From Gamarada debralockiae (taxonomy: Eukaryota; Ascomycota; Leotiomycetes; Helotiales; Hyphodiscaceae): a DNA stretch of 31,223 nt. Numbering within the stretch: position 1 is the first letter of the stretch; every line of letters starts with the position of its first letter. A program made the translations under genes and the position numbers. The stretch lies in NCBI GenBank assembly GCA_002803225.1, contig NXFV01000629.1, positions 1 to 31,223 on the forward strand, given 5' to 3'. Below the pieces are notes generated by a model that saw only the letters and a list, made by a program, of their open reading frames with translations, had not been told where the DNA came from and made no database searches. This document shows positions 12,414 through 23,826 of this stretch, piece after piece.

Positions 12414-15400
12414 TATGTGCGCCGGCCAATGCTTTGAACGAGTGACGGATAAAGAACTGCTGAGACCGAGAAAGGTTCTCTAGGAATATTTGAATGGTAG
12501 CATCGATATCGGTAGAGACCGTGAGGTGTTTGGATCCGCAGAGAAGGTATCGCAAAAGAGCACAAGAACAGGGAAAGACGGATGGTGGGGATGGTGGAAG
12601 AAGAATGAAGAACCCCAGAATCTCAAGATACGAGGCAACCCTGCTGGTCAGCTAAACAGCTGAAGTGCTCGAGAATCCTTTGAAAGTAACGTACCAACTT
12701 TGGGTTAGGTCAGAAGCGGCTACTCCCCCCTGAGACTTAACGGTGCAAGTCCATCAAGGGAGGGTAAGAGGCTGCTTACTGACGACCATCCCTAGGCGGC
12801 TCTGGCCCACTGTTCGCCATTCAAGGCGAATGAGGACCCATCCGGCCATCACACCTGTCCCTTTTAAGACCCGGAACGCGGCAAGACTCCTGCCAGGAAA
12901 TTTGGCAACATGATACCATGGGATGATCCTCGCAAGGAGGCTGATCAAGCTCCCAAAATAACTGCACCCCTTCGGATGTACATGGTCCACACTGTCCCAG
13001 ATACGAGTGGTTCAGCGGCAACATCTGTGCAGAAGGTTGAAAAAACTTAACTAGGAATAGCCGCATGTTTCGGGAGATAAGCCTCCAAAGTACTTAATCA
13101 CTGTAATCGCTGTGAGAAACACTTGTGATTTGATGGCAAGGCGTAATAGAGTGATGGGATAACTGTCAACACTAGCAAGCATCCATGACCCATAAGATCG
13201 GGTGAACATTTGGGAACCCGCTTAAGAGTTTGGGAACTGTGCCATGCTTAAAATGTGAGTAAATGAAACCGATAAGACCTTTTGGAAGAACGCTTGACAC
13301 TGCTATTACCTTGATAGGCTCCTGTTTGCATAAACGTCACATCCGCAAGAGCCTCCTAGAAGCAGCAGGACATAGGGGAATGATACGATCCCGGATGGCA
13401 AAATTCTGAACTGTGCCAAGCCGATATGGGTAGAACTTTACTTTCAGTAACGCTCCGATACGAGGGAGAAGCCTATGAAGATGTGAAGTGACGTGAAACG
13501 GCCCCACTGATGCCCAATCCACATGGACACAACGACGTAGGTGATAAATATGGTTTGCATAGTGGAGATCCGGCACTACACCTGTTAGCGTTGAAAAAAA
13601 AAAACAACAACAAAAAAAATGGATAAGGGTGTCGTCTGTTGCAGGAGCCCCTTTTCTTCGCAGGTACCGGGAACCAATGGGCCGGGCATGGCGATGGATC
13701 ATTACACGGGAAGATGCAGAAGGATGTAGGGTGTTAGAAGGATATGAGTACGTGGTGCTGATGTTGCTGATAGAGGCTCAAGCGATGGACTGTCGTTGGA
13801 CGTCGTAAAAGACATGCAGCATGGCGTGCCAGGACGGGCAAAGCCCATAAGAGCCAAGCCTTTAAGCGAGTTACGGGTTACCACTGTGGATGTTTCAGGG
13901 GTTAAAATACCCTAGTGCAAAATTGGACATGTTTATTTTTACAATCTTATGCCCTTTTCGCTTGTTCTTACGGCACTTAACAAGCTAAATGTTGCAATGG
14001 CTTAAGGCTGAATACGCCTCAAACCTTTCAATTCGTCCGAAGAACTGCAGATTTTCTCCTTTGTGCTTGGCGGCTCCTCTGAGATGAATGTCATCACGCC
14101 TGGACTGTCGGAAGAAAACAAGGCCGAGCCTCCAAATCTCCCAGCCTTTTCATAGCAAAAAGTCAAATTCATAAGGAACGCAATTAACCATCAATAATAA
14201 CTTCTCCCTCAACGAAAAAAAGATTCCCAACGCAGCTCCCCTATGTACGACAATAATACGAAGAAAATGGTGAGTCCCGACTACCCTGAACGCGGTGGTC
14301 GTCGCGACCGGAGATCGACGTGTGTACCTGACTAGTTTGGTAGCGCTGGGTCGATCCGGTAAGGTGAGACCCGTATCTTTGCTCAGGAAGTCCCACAGTA
14401 AAGTCGGTATTGACTCGTGGGGGCACTCCCGATTTTCAAGACACATCCCTGACTTGGTCTCATCCATGCCGTTTTGACCAGTGGAACCCTGGCTCCAATG
14501 CCAAGGCTAACCGCATAGCCCCTGAACACGACGTTCTTTATTGATAACCTTAACGTTCGCATCTACCGCCTGCCAGCGTTGACCGGTTGCTGCATCATGA
14601 AATCTGGTAAACCATAGCCCTCCTTAGACCTTCCTAGAGCCAAACCAGGAATCAGGCCATAGGACGAGGCCGATGCTGGACACCATGACACCAATCCGGC
14701 TCCCAAGGCTGGTTGGGATGTTCGGGAAAAAAGTGACGCCAAGAGGCGAGCCGCGGAACTCGAATCCCAGACATTTCGGAACGGCTGAACGAGCTGAAGG
14801 ACGGCACTCAAGGCAGAATTTTAAAAGGGGAAATTAGTTGACCTTTTAAGGTTATATGTTCTTTTGAAGTAATTTTGTAACACATGAGGCTGGGTCCTCG
14901 GCACCCCGGCAAACCCCCGAGCGAGAAAGAAAGTTGAGATCGCTTTTTCTCGGGTTTCTCTTTTTAAAGGAGGGAAATAACGCTCCCAAATTATACGAGA
15001 AAAAGGCACCATTCACGATTGCATGAACATATTGCAAAGGCGGCACTAGATCTACTCTGTCTTCGGACGTCACCAAGATGGAAACCAAGAGTCACCCCAT
15101 CCACAAAACCATCACATGCCGTGCACAATCAAGCACCTTGCCCATTCCCATAATTTCCAGTCGATTCCTTGTTTGGACCTTGGTGGAATTCTCTGTGCTT
15201 CTTTAGGGTAGGTGGGGAGATTAAGGACACCGGATTGGCTCAAGAGTCTTTTGTCCCTCACTGCCCTTGGAAGTGGCAACTCATCAACCAAGTGGAGCGT
15301 CTCTTTTCTGGAACGACTCGAAGATTTCTTAGTGCTCCGTCCCTTTATGCAGACTTATCACCCCTGGCAGACTGCGGAATTGTGCTGCAAGTCGGCTTCA

Positions 15401-15647
15401 CATCTCCTTTTCGGTTGACTCGTCCATCCGTTTCCCATGTTGTGTCTCTCGACCTTCCATGTTTCCCCATAAGATCGTTGCTCACCTTGTCTTATTTGCA
15501 TCATTTCTATTGGCTGCAGACCCGTTGAAGAGACCTAAGTGCTTACGGAACAGTCTCTTTCATCAACGAAGGTTCTACTTGAGCTCCCGAGAACGATGGT
15601 GGCGCCTCCACGAAAAGATCTATGATTGAGTACCACAGACGACGATC
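12414..15647. other. 3.2-kb divergent intergenic region, presumed shared promoter region
   Basis: No coding gene is supported here: every open frame is short (at most ~120 codons) and none shows a domain. The region separates the start codons of the glucan synthase (leftward) and the glucanotransferase (rightward), so it must hold both promoters. It contains an A-rich tract near 13592-13620 and two copies of GAACTGTGCCA (near 13234 and 13408). Its length is large compared with the other gaps. No transposon or RNA gene could be recognised. Confidence 0.5.
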
Positions 15648-17836
15648 ATGATGACACCCGCTACGTCGACGGCATCGACGGCATTCGTTTCAACCTCACT
15701 TCGATATCTAATATTTCTTATTCTCCTCACATTCGTTCACGAAACACAAGCCGTTGCTTCGATAAATGATTGGAGGTCGAGATCGATCTACCAACTCATC
15801 ACTGACAGATTTGCGCGCCCAGATGGTTCGACAACGGCCCCGTGTGTTCTATCAGAGAACAAGTACTGCGGAGGAACATGGCAGGGTATCATAAGCAAGT
15901 TGGATTACATACAGGGAATGGGATTCACTGCGGTGAGTTGAGAATGAGCGAAATATGCAGGGAAATGCTCTGCTGCGTTGGACATGTCGATGTTGGGCGA
16001 CAGATATTGAAGTCAATATTGAACCACTAAGAGACCTTTCTCCATGATCGACCGAAGTCCATCGCGCATTTGGGAAAGGGGAAGCAGTCGTTCCAAGTCA
16101 TGATATGAGAGGAGTCTTTCCCACGCTTGCATGACGGCCATTGGGTGCTCAATCTCTGAAAGATATACTGATTTTTCCCTCCCAGATATGGATCTCCCCC
16201 ATCGTTACGAACATCAATGGATCAGACGAGGTCGGTGAAGCATACCACGGCTTCTGGACAAAAGATATAACGACGCTCAATTCGCACTTCGGAACTGCAG
16301 ATGACCTAAAAGAGTTGTCGCAAGCTCTGCACGATAGAGATATGGTATGGCGTTGCGATCTATGGATTTGGATTCAGCTCGCTGACTTGAGTCTAAGCTA
16401 TTGATGGTTGATGTCGTCGCCAACAATTACGCATATGCTGGTCCAGGGAAAGACACTGTCTTTTCAGATTTCGTTCCTTTCAACAGCTCCGAATACTTTC
16501 ATCCATTCTGCTATATTGCCAACTATGGCAACGATACTGACGCGCAGATGGTTCGTTCCCTTCTCGGAATAGCGGTGCTTTCGCTAACGGTGGCACAGTG
16601 CTGGTTGGGTGACGACTCCCTCTCACTGCCAGATATGGACACGGAAAATGATTACGTGAAGTCTGTTTGGGATCAATGGGCAAAGGATGTGGTCGCGAAT
16701 TACTCCAGTTAGTTCTACCTTCAGGTACAAATAGGATACCACTGACAAGAATAGTTGATGGATTCCGTATCGATGCCGCTAAGCACGTGGCCAAACCTTT
16801 CTGGACACAATTCCAACCTGCCGCCGGTGTTTACACAGTGGGAGAAGCGCTCAGTTCGGACCCCGGCTATGCGTGCCAGTATATGTCTGAGGCTCTAAGT
16901 GGTGTTCTCAATTACCCGATGTTCGTCCCCCCTCCATGAACCCACCATGAGACGAGCAACAAGCTAACATATTCTCAAGGTGGTCCTCCATCAACAACAC
17001 CTTCCTCAATGATCCTCCCATATCGTTCTCCGGTATGCAATATGAATATAACCTCATCGTCTCCGACTGCCAAGACTCGACTCTTCTTGGCACCTTCACA
17101 GAAAACCAAGATCAACCCCGTCTCGCCAACTACACCAACGACGTCTCCCTCCTCAAAAACGCACTCGCATTCACTCTTCTCACTGACGGCATTCCTATTA
17201 TTTACTATGGCGCTGAACAGCAATTCCACGGTCAAAAAGATCCCGACAATCGAGAAGCTCTTTGGTTATCGGGGTATAACACCAGCGCACCTCTATATAG
17301 CCACATTGCTGCTATCAACGCTGCAAGAAATGCTGTTGCAAATGCAAGTACGTATGACTACTGGAGTCCGTATTGGACCTGGAAGAGCAAGTTGATTATG
17401 GTGAAGGATGAGGTGCTTGTTGTGCGGAAGGGATACGATTATAGTATCGTGACGGTCATGACGAATCGGGGTCAGGATTCGGCCGACTTGGGACCGTACA
17501 CTATTGGAGATACGAATTTTATTGCTGGAGATGAGGTTATGGATGTTTTGGGGTGCACGACGCAGACCGTGCAGGAATATGGTGAGTTCTATGGCACTAA
17601 ATAGAAGAGGCTGAAGGCTAACGATAATTGCAGGTGTCATCACAGCGACTGTCACGAAAGGCTTGCCTCAAGTCTGGATCTCAACCTCTCTCATGACCAA
17701 CTCGACTATTTGCCCAGATGTCAAGAAGGTCGCAAAAACAACTAAGACAGAGGTCTCGATCTCCTCAGCACCCTCACACTCCTTCCCGAATGTATTAATA
17801 CCAGCTGCGGCATTGGTAGCGTACATGTTTTCATAG
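15648..17836 (+). CDS. GPI-anchored GH13 alpha-amylase-like 4-alpha-glucanotransferase (AgtA/AmyD type)
   Basis: Exons: 15648-15932, 16186-16344, 16398-16550, 16599-16707, 16755-16920, 16980-17581 and 17634-17836, giving 558 residues with every junction in phase. It has an N-terminal signal segment ([18 protein letters not shown]), then the GH13 start [15 protein letters not shown]. Catalytic residues are present: D242 in GFRIDAAKH (nucleophile), E266 in VYTVGEAL (acid/base) and D335. The two His residues normally conserved in alpha-amylases are replaced: region I reads VDVVANN (N158) and region IV reads FTENQD (Q334). The C-terminus ([16 protein letters not shown]) after a Ser/Thr stretch is a GPI signal. 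GPI-anchored homologues lacking conserved amylase residues (A. niger AgtA/AgtB) are 4-alpha-glucanotransferases that affect wall integrity, so transferase action on cell-surface alpha-glucan is more likely than starch digestion. Plain amylase activity is the alternative. The first intron is unusually long (253 nt). Confidence 0.92.
16004..16019. repeat. Short inverted repeat inside the first glucanotransferase intron
   Basis: ATATTGA and TCAATAT face each other with a 2-nt gap (AG). Seven-base arms in A/T-rich sequence can arise by chance; no function is claimed. Confidence 0.4.
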
Positions 17837-18706
17837 CTCAGTATATAATGAGAGCGGAGGATGTACATTTTGTCCATATCCAAACATAACGGCTATTTTG
17901 TATTTGAAAGCTAGCATCAGACGCAGTATGGGATGTCATCGTGCATAGGAAACAAACGGCGTTCTTGGGCAGGTGTCCATATTTTGGGGAAGGTGGGCCA
18001 CTTGCACAGCATTTCAGTATCTTTGATTCCGGAAAGAGAGAAGAGAGGAGTTGGCACATAAAATAATAATGTTAATGAAAGCTAAGCTTTACTTCTAAAC
18101 TTTCCCCCATCCTAGGTACGATTCCGCCACCTACTTGACATGAAGGATGATCCTCGGTGTGGGGAGAGTTCTTCTCGAACTTCTTCCCCGCATTCTACGA
18201 CTGCATCTGACACCCACCATCTTTCCCTTTGATTAACATCACCATCTTCAGCATCATACTTGGGCAGTGAGTATACTCAAACTCTACTCGTTTGACACAC
18301 TGAAGCTGGGGAAAGTCAAGGAATTGGATCCAATGGAAAACATGGCTTAATTGAATCCCTGAAAGTCCTTCAAAAATTTCTGCCGCAACATTCCCATCGC
18401 ATTTTCTCCAGCACTTCCCCACATCCTCCTAATCCTGCAAAGACACCTAATATCCTCCTCGAGCCACCTATCAGCCCCTCGGTCAACTCCCTAACCAACA
18501 CGCCTCTCGAAACGAAAGATAGCGTCCCCAGGCTATTCCCCAAAGATACACCTTTCCCACTCCTGATGCTGATCTGGAAGGTGTATGAGATTGTAGCTCC
18601 TACTTCTCCGCTATAATGCCTACCTCACGTCAGAGAATTATTCCTATATCACCAGTTTCTGCAACCTACCGATTTCACATGTCCACCGCGTTCACTTCAA
18701 GTAGCC
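17837..18706. other. Intergenic region, no gene seen
   Basis: This 870-bp gap lies between convergent genes and should hold the 3' UTRs of both. The short open frames show no domain, composition bias or continuity with the neighbours. Confidence 0.5.
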
Positions 18707-19510
18707 TCACCTAGCACTAATAGCTGCCAGCCCTTTCCGAGCGTAATCGGTGAGGCTCTTGCTACGTCTGTGATGATTGTAGCCTACTCCACGACTTGGT
18801 GACGGGCTGCGACTATCATAAGACTCCGAGCTATATGAATCGCTGTCACTAAGTCTTCGAGATCTCGACCTAGATTTTCGGCGCCGTTCACGCGTAATAT
18901 TGTTTCTAGGGCCGTTTACCACTCTGTTAGCTGCCAAACCACCCGCAATAGCCTCTAGCGCGTGGCGTTTGGGGTGCTTGTGAGACTTATGCTCAGCAGC
19001 TGCATCAATTGCACCAGCTCCGGCTGCTGCAGCGAGGACACGCCTTCCTTTCGAGCCATGCCATCCTCCAGGTTCCTTGCGCACCCTTAAAGCTTCAGTA
19101 GCACCTGCCAGTAAAGCAGATTTAGCGGCATGTTGAACCTCCGGTGCTCCTAAGGCATCTCTCCAGCCTGTGCTCGGACGGGGGAGACTTCGACTTCTAC
19201 CACTTCTTTCCTTGCCGTTCCTGCCTTGATATTCCACATGTGAGTCGACCGTTCCTCCGGTCTTGTCCCCATGCTTTGCGTACAGCTCACCTGCTTTGTA
19301 GCCAGCAAAAGCACCCGCCGCGCTAATCGCTGCTGTACTCAAAGCGTTCCCCGAGTGTGGATGATGCACCTCGCCATATCTCCGATCCCATACTTCTTTT
19401 CCGCCAACTGCTAGAGCTGCACCACCTATAGCTCCAAGTATCCTCTCATTTCGAGGCTCGACAGCTCCCCCCGGAGCAGAACTCTTGTAAGCATGTCTTT
19501 TATTTGCCAT
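18707..19510 (-). CDS. Uncharacterised Ala/Gly-rich protein with Arg/Ser-rich tail
   Basis: This is a single uninterrupted frame of 267 residues. Residues ~20-75 contain small-residue helices (ILGAIGGAALAVGGKEVWDR, ALSTAAISAAGAFAGYKAGE) with a GxxxG/AxxxA pattern like a glycine zipper. A second Ala-rich block lies at ~130-200 (AAKSALLAGATEALRVR, VLAAAAGAGAIDAAAEHK, ALEAIAGGLAANRVV). The C-terminal third is basic and Ser-rich (RRRKSRSRSRRLSDSD, SRSPSPSRG), resembling RS-type or phosphorylated disordered tails. Similar architectures occur in fungal DUF3824-type proteins, but that match is tentative and no function is assigned. The open frame, sensible start and strongly biased composition make a real gene likely. 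Confidence 0.7.
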   Translation of the reverse strand: MANKRHAYKSSAPGGAVEPRNERILGAIGGAALAVGGKEVWDRRYGEVHHPHSGNALSTAAISAAGAFAGYKAGELYAKHGDKTGGTVDSHVEYQGRNGKERSGRSRSLPRPSTGWRDALGAPEVQHAAKSALLAGATEALRVRKEPGGWHGSKGRRVLAAAAGAGAIDAAAEHKSHKHPKRHALEAIAGGLAANRVVNGPRNNITRERRRKSRSRSRRLSDSDSYSSESYDSRSPSPSRGVGYNHHRRSKSLTDYARKGLAAISAR

Positions 19511-20534
19511 GTCCGTGGACTGTCGTGTGTCACTGACAGATGTGCGATAGGGTGAACACGGTCAACCAAGCACCCCGAACTATGTCTTGTAGCATATACT
19601 ACCACATGCGATAGTTGAATGCTTCTTCCGGTTTGTAGATCAGGACGAGCTGGTAAGGTTTATATTGAGTTTGTCTTGCGTGATTCTGATTCACTCACAT
19701 GATTTCAGTAATGATGTATAAAGTGGCAAAACATCTCTAATTGTGACGTCAGATATGAGGGTTCAATCAAGCAGCAGGGAAAGCTTTTGGTCTTCCTAGG
19801 CCAAATCGGGAATCGGCGTTGCTCTCATCTTTGCCAACTCGTGGCGGGTTGCGCCGTCCATTCGATGTCTCCCGAAAAACTCGACTACTGTATTGAACGC
19901 GTACTCATGGTTTCCTCCAAATGCGCGTCGTCGGAATTGCGGGGCAACCCAATCACCGTTCGACGGCGTCGTTGACCCCTCCAAGACAAAAAGGGAAAAG
20001 AAGCTGGAATTCGCGCCTTATCGGGTGATTTGCATCCCGACTCTCTGGTCCAACCAGATCGCTCGATGCCCTGTCATTTGGAACTCGGCATCGATTCCCC
20101 AAAGCGGGATGCTCGATGTCGCAAGATATTCTCATACTTCATCCCAAGAACTTGCCTCTCTTTCCTCCGTATTTCATACCGGTATATCCACAGACCGCTC
20201 GTTAATTCTCAATGTCCGTTCTTTCCTGATCCGACGCAGTTTGCGAGAATTGTAGTGCGAACCACTGGTCTGAAACTTGCGAAGAAGCAGATGTCATCTT
20301 GAATATCGGCGCCGCAAGGTCCTAGAGTTGGGCGGAAATCTGTCATTTTGATATACTGGCATACATAAATATATATCGTCGGTTTTGGCTGAGAGGATCC
20401 CTTGCTTCCTCTTTGGTTCGCATACATTGCTTCTTCCAACCTGGCGCGCCTTCTCGATCGAATCCCAACGACGCACCTACATAAAGTCGCATCCCCTTCG
20501 AACTTCGAGGCACTTGGATACATAGACATATACA
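19511..20534. other. Divergent intergenic region, no gene seen
   Basis: This 1-kb gap lies between the start codons of the RS-tail protein (leftward) and the P450 (rightward), so it must carry both promoters. Several overlapping short frames are present on both strands but none has a recognisable protein signature. Confidence 0.5.
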
Positions 20535-22279
20535 ATGACGGACGTTCCTTTCAAAGCTCTCACTGCGCTTTCCGCGCTGTCGACATACGTCCTCGTGGAA
20601 CATCAACCGAACCTCTTGCTCTTCTCGAAACCAAGTTACGTCGGGACGTTTATCCAGCTATGGTTCTTACAATTCTGGCTGTGGGCATTCTGGAGAGTCA
20701 TAGTATATCCAAACTTCCTCTCGCCGTTGCGCCATCTCCCTACGCCGCCGGGCGGAAGCTGGTGGAATGGCCAGTTTGCGCGGATACAAGCTGAGCCGAC
20801 TGGAGCGCCAATGAGGGATTGGTAGGTCTCCGCAGACCCTAGTTCAATTCAAAGAGTGCTAACTTTGTGCGCAGGGTCAATAGCGTTCCCAACGATGGTG
20901 TTATCCGCTACCTAGGCCTCTTCAACTCCGAGCGCCTCATGATTACGAGCCCGAAAGCACTCGGCGAAGTCCTGGTATCGAAGAACTACGATTTCATCAA
21001 GCCGGCCCACGTTGCGCGAGGTATTGGACGGTTGTTAGGAGTTGGCGTTCTGCTGGCAGAAGGAGAAGAACACAAGACACAAAGGAAGAATCTCATGCCT
21101 GCATTCGCATTCCGGCATGTGAAGAATCTATACCCAACATTTTGGTCGAAGTCGCGGGAGGCTACTATGGCTATGACAGAAGCTGTGAAAGCCGAGGAGA
21201 TCAAGAAATCGCAATCCGCAGATGTGGAGAAGGACGCTGAAGCCAAGGAAGAGGCGGTTATTGAGGTAGGAGAGTGGGCAAGCAGAGCGACCCTGGATAT
21301 CATTGGACTTGCAGGACTGGGTCAGGACTTTGGCGCAATTCGCGATCCCAATACAGTTCTCAACAAGACTTACAGGACAGTTTTCAAGCCGTCTCGCCAG
21401 GCGCAAATCCTTGGACTTCTGAATCTTTTCCTCCCAGGATGGTTCGTGAGAAACTTGCCTATCAAGAGGAACGGGGATATTGAAGCTGCAGCGAAGGTCA
21501 TCAGGACAACCTGCAGACAGCTCATCCGAGCCAAGAAGGAGAAATTAGAGAAGAAAGAGTTGACAGATGTCGATATCCTCAGCGTGGCATTAGAAAGCGG
21601 CGGCTTCAGCGAAGAGAACCTGATCGACCAGCTCATGACTTTCCTCGCAGCAGGACATGAGACAACGGCCAGTGCAATGACTTGGGCTGTCTACATGCTC
21701 TGCTTGAACCCAGACATTCAAAACCGCCTCCGCGCAGAAGTTAGAGAAAAGTTGCCAAGCGTTGACGAAGACACCAACATCACGAGTCAGACGATCGACC
21801 ACATGCCGTACCTCAATGCTGTTTGCAACGAAGTCCTCCGCTACTACCCTCCCGTTCCCCTCACCCTCCGAGAGGCGGGACAAGATACTTCCATTGCCGG
21901 CCACCATGTCCCGAAAGGAACACGAGTGATGCTCATCCCCTGGGCAATCAACAAGCATGAATCACTCTGGGGACCCGACGCGCGAAAATTCAACCCAGAC
22001 CGCTGGATGCCCTCAGAGAAGAATCCGCAAAGCGCAAACGGTGGTGCGCCCAGCAATTATGCTATGCTGACGTTCTTGCATGGGCCGAGGAGTTGTATCG
22101 GGCAGGCTTTTGCAAAAGCGGAGTTTGCGTGCTTGTTGGCGAGTTGGATTGGGAGGTTTGAGTTTAAGTTGAATGATGAGAAGGAGTTGGATGAGAAGAA
22201 TATGCTTATTAAGGGGGGTGTTACTGCTAGACCAGCAAAGGGACTGTATGTTAAGACGAAGATCGTGGAGGGTTGGTAA
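20535..22279 (+). CDS. Cytochrome P450 monooxygenase, ER membrane-anchored
   Basis: Exons 20535-20821 and 20875-22279 join in phase (intron gtaggt...gcgcag, 53 nt) to give 563 residues. The N-terminus has a hydrophobic stretch (FIQLWFLQFWLWAFWRVIV) followed by a Pro-rich hinge (LRHLPTPPGG), the usual microsomal anchor and hinge. The I-helix oxygen-binding motif AGHETT is near residue 354, the K-helix ExxR is in NEVLRYYPP, the PERF-like motif is FNPDRW, and the haem loop FLHGPRSCIG carries the axial Cys near residue 502. All hallmark motifs are intact, so it should be an active haem-thiolate monooxygenase with a reductase partner encoded elsewhere. The I-helix and haem regions resemble CYP3/CYP4-clan fungal enzymes, but the family and substrate cannot be named. 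No biosynthetic core gene lies nearby. Confidence 0.95.
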
Positions 22280-23826
22280 TGAACGCGTACTCATACTTAA
22301 TGAGTTAATGCTCGGTAGTTTGGGGAGATGCGTTGGGATGTATTGTCAAATGGAATCAAAGCCCTTAATAGTTGAACTTTCGTCTTCTTGACGATGGCAG
22401 TGACACAGTTATGATGAAAGAGAAGGGAAGACTAGTATGGAATTATCAAGCATTATCAACAAACTTGAAAATATAACCACATCATGGACTACCCCTCTGC
22501 TGACTGCATAGAGCTCGATTGCCCGTCTTACTTGAAATAGGAACTGAGATTGGCTCTATCTACCACAGCGACTTGAGGTATTTGGCATCTGTAGCTATTC
22601 TCGGCTGACAGCTGACTGCATAAAAACCGATTGCCCGCATCATAATAAGCACTTGAAGTTCGGCGGTTAACTAATCATGCCATACACGTGACCCCCAAAC
22701 TCGCTGACCAACGCCGCATCCTCGCCTTTCAAGAGCATCGATCGTCCGGCCATGCATCTTGCCAAGCAGCTACACAACGCAACATACCTCCTTCAGCAAC
22801 AAGCTAACCGTCTTCCAAGCTGACCACCTCTCAGCTACGAAAAGATGCTATTGGATCCGAACAACATAATCCTGCGGCATCCTGGCTAGGCAATATGTAC
22901 AGCTACAAACTCATCGCCGGGAGATTCCAAACCTCAAATAGGCTTCTGACATACATCTGGCCCCCAGGAATCGTTAATAGCTCTTTCACTTTGCCGCAAA
23001 CCCGCGTCTCCACGCCTGCATCTTCGCGTCCTTGGGCCCTCTTTCGAGATGCCATGCAGCGTACGCTGTGCAGTAAAGGACGCGCTGAATAAATCCTTCC
23101 ACCGCCTTCTCCAGACTTTGATCTGCTATTGGAGAGAGGACAACTCCATATTTGTTGTATCCAATTTACTGGGATCAATGATGCCTCTTGTTCATTGACT
23201 CAAGAGTCGGCTCAATCGCTGGCGCTTACCAGTTCCTGCCCACCACTCAAGTAAAGCAGATCGACGCCTCAACATCTTGGATTGCCACTTTGGCCCCCAG
23301 GTATGATTGGTGGTGCTCCTGCGGAATGTTTTTGATATCCCTGTTCATTCTTCACAGTCTGGACTGCAGCCAAGTTCTCATGTGGGAAGACTTGCCTGCC
23401 TTTGAAATATAAGTTAAGTGAGTAGCCTCGTGCACTTCAAATTCAGTGCTTGCAAAATGCCAATATTGTTATGCAACTCCCTTCTTTGTTCAACCCTTCA
23501 AATTGAGTGAATTGAGTAGGACTGCACGTGGATTAGGGTTGGACATTCGCTTTCAAATGAGCCGATCGGGAAGTCATATGATCGCCTGCTCTTGTTTTGA
23601 TAGGGGAACGTCCGTTCCTACTCTCTTTGGAAGATGAGAGTGAATCTGGGCCACGTCAGGAACATCATCCGAAAATTCTTCACTGTGATTGACTCACGCA
23701 CCAGTAAGGTCATGTCATCAAAGTCTCGTTATCAAACTTCCTTCTTTCGCCGACTGATCAACTTCAAACATTTCAGGTCCTTCAATCTCCTTGGCATGCA
23801 TCGCTCCTTCGTTGCCATTCGCCACC
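22280..23826. other. Intergenic region with a small direct repeat
   Basis: This 1.5-kb gap lies between two rightward genes. No supported gene is present. It contains a diverged direct repeat at about 22499-22640. The final ~400 bp is presumably the promoter and leader of the next gene, whose start has a strong fungal context (GCCACCATGG). Confidence 0.5.
22499..22660 (+). repeat. Imperfect direct repeat (two copies about 113 bp apart)
   Basis: GCTGACTGCATA, then a variable 3-6 bases, then CGATTGCCCG, occurs near 22499 and again near 22612. Both copies continue into a similar stretch ending in CACTTGAAG/TACTTGAAA. This suggests an old local duplication or remnants of a small dispersed element. 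Confidence 0.55.

Noticed and set aside
12343..12555. 70-codon frame overlapping the glucan synthase start
   Set aside because: It is in a different frame from the signal peptide and first exon, and lacks recognisable content.
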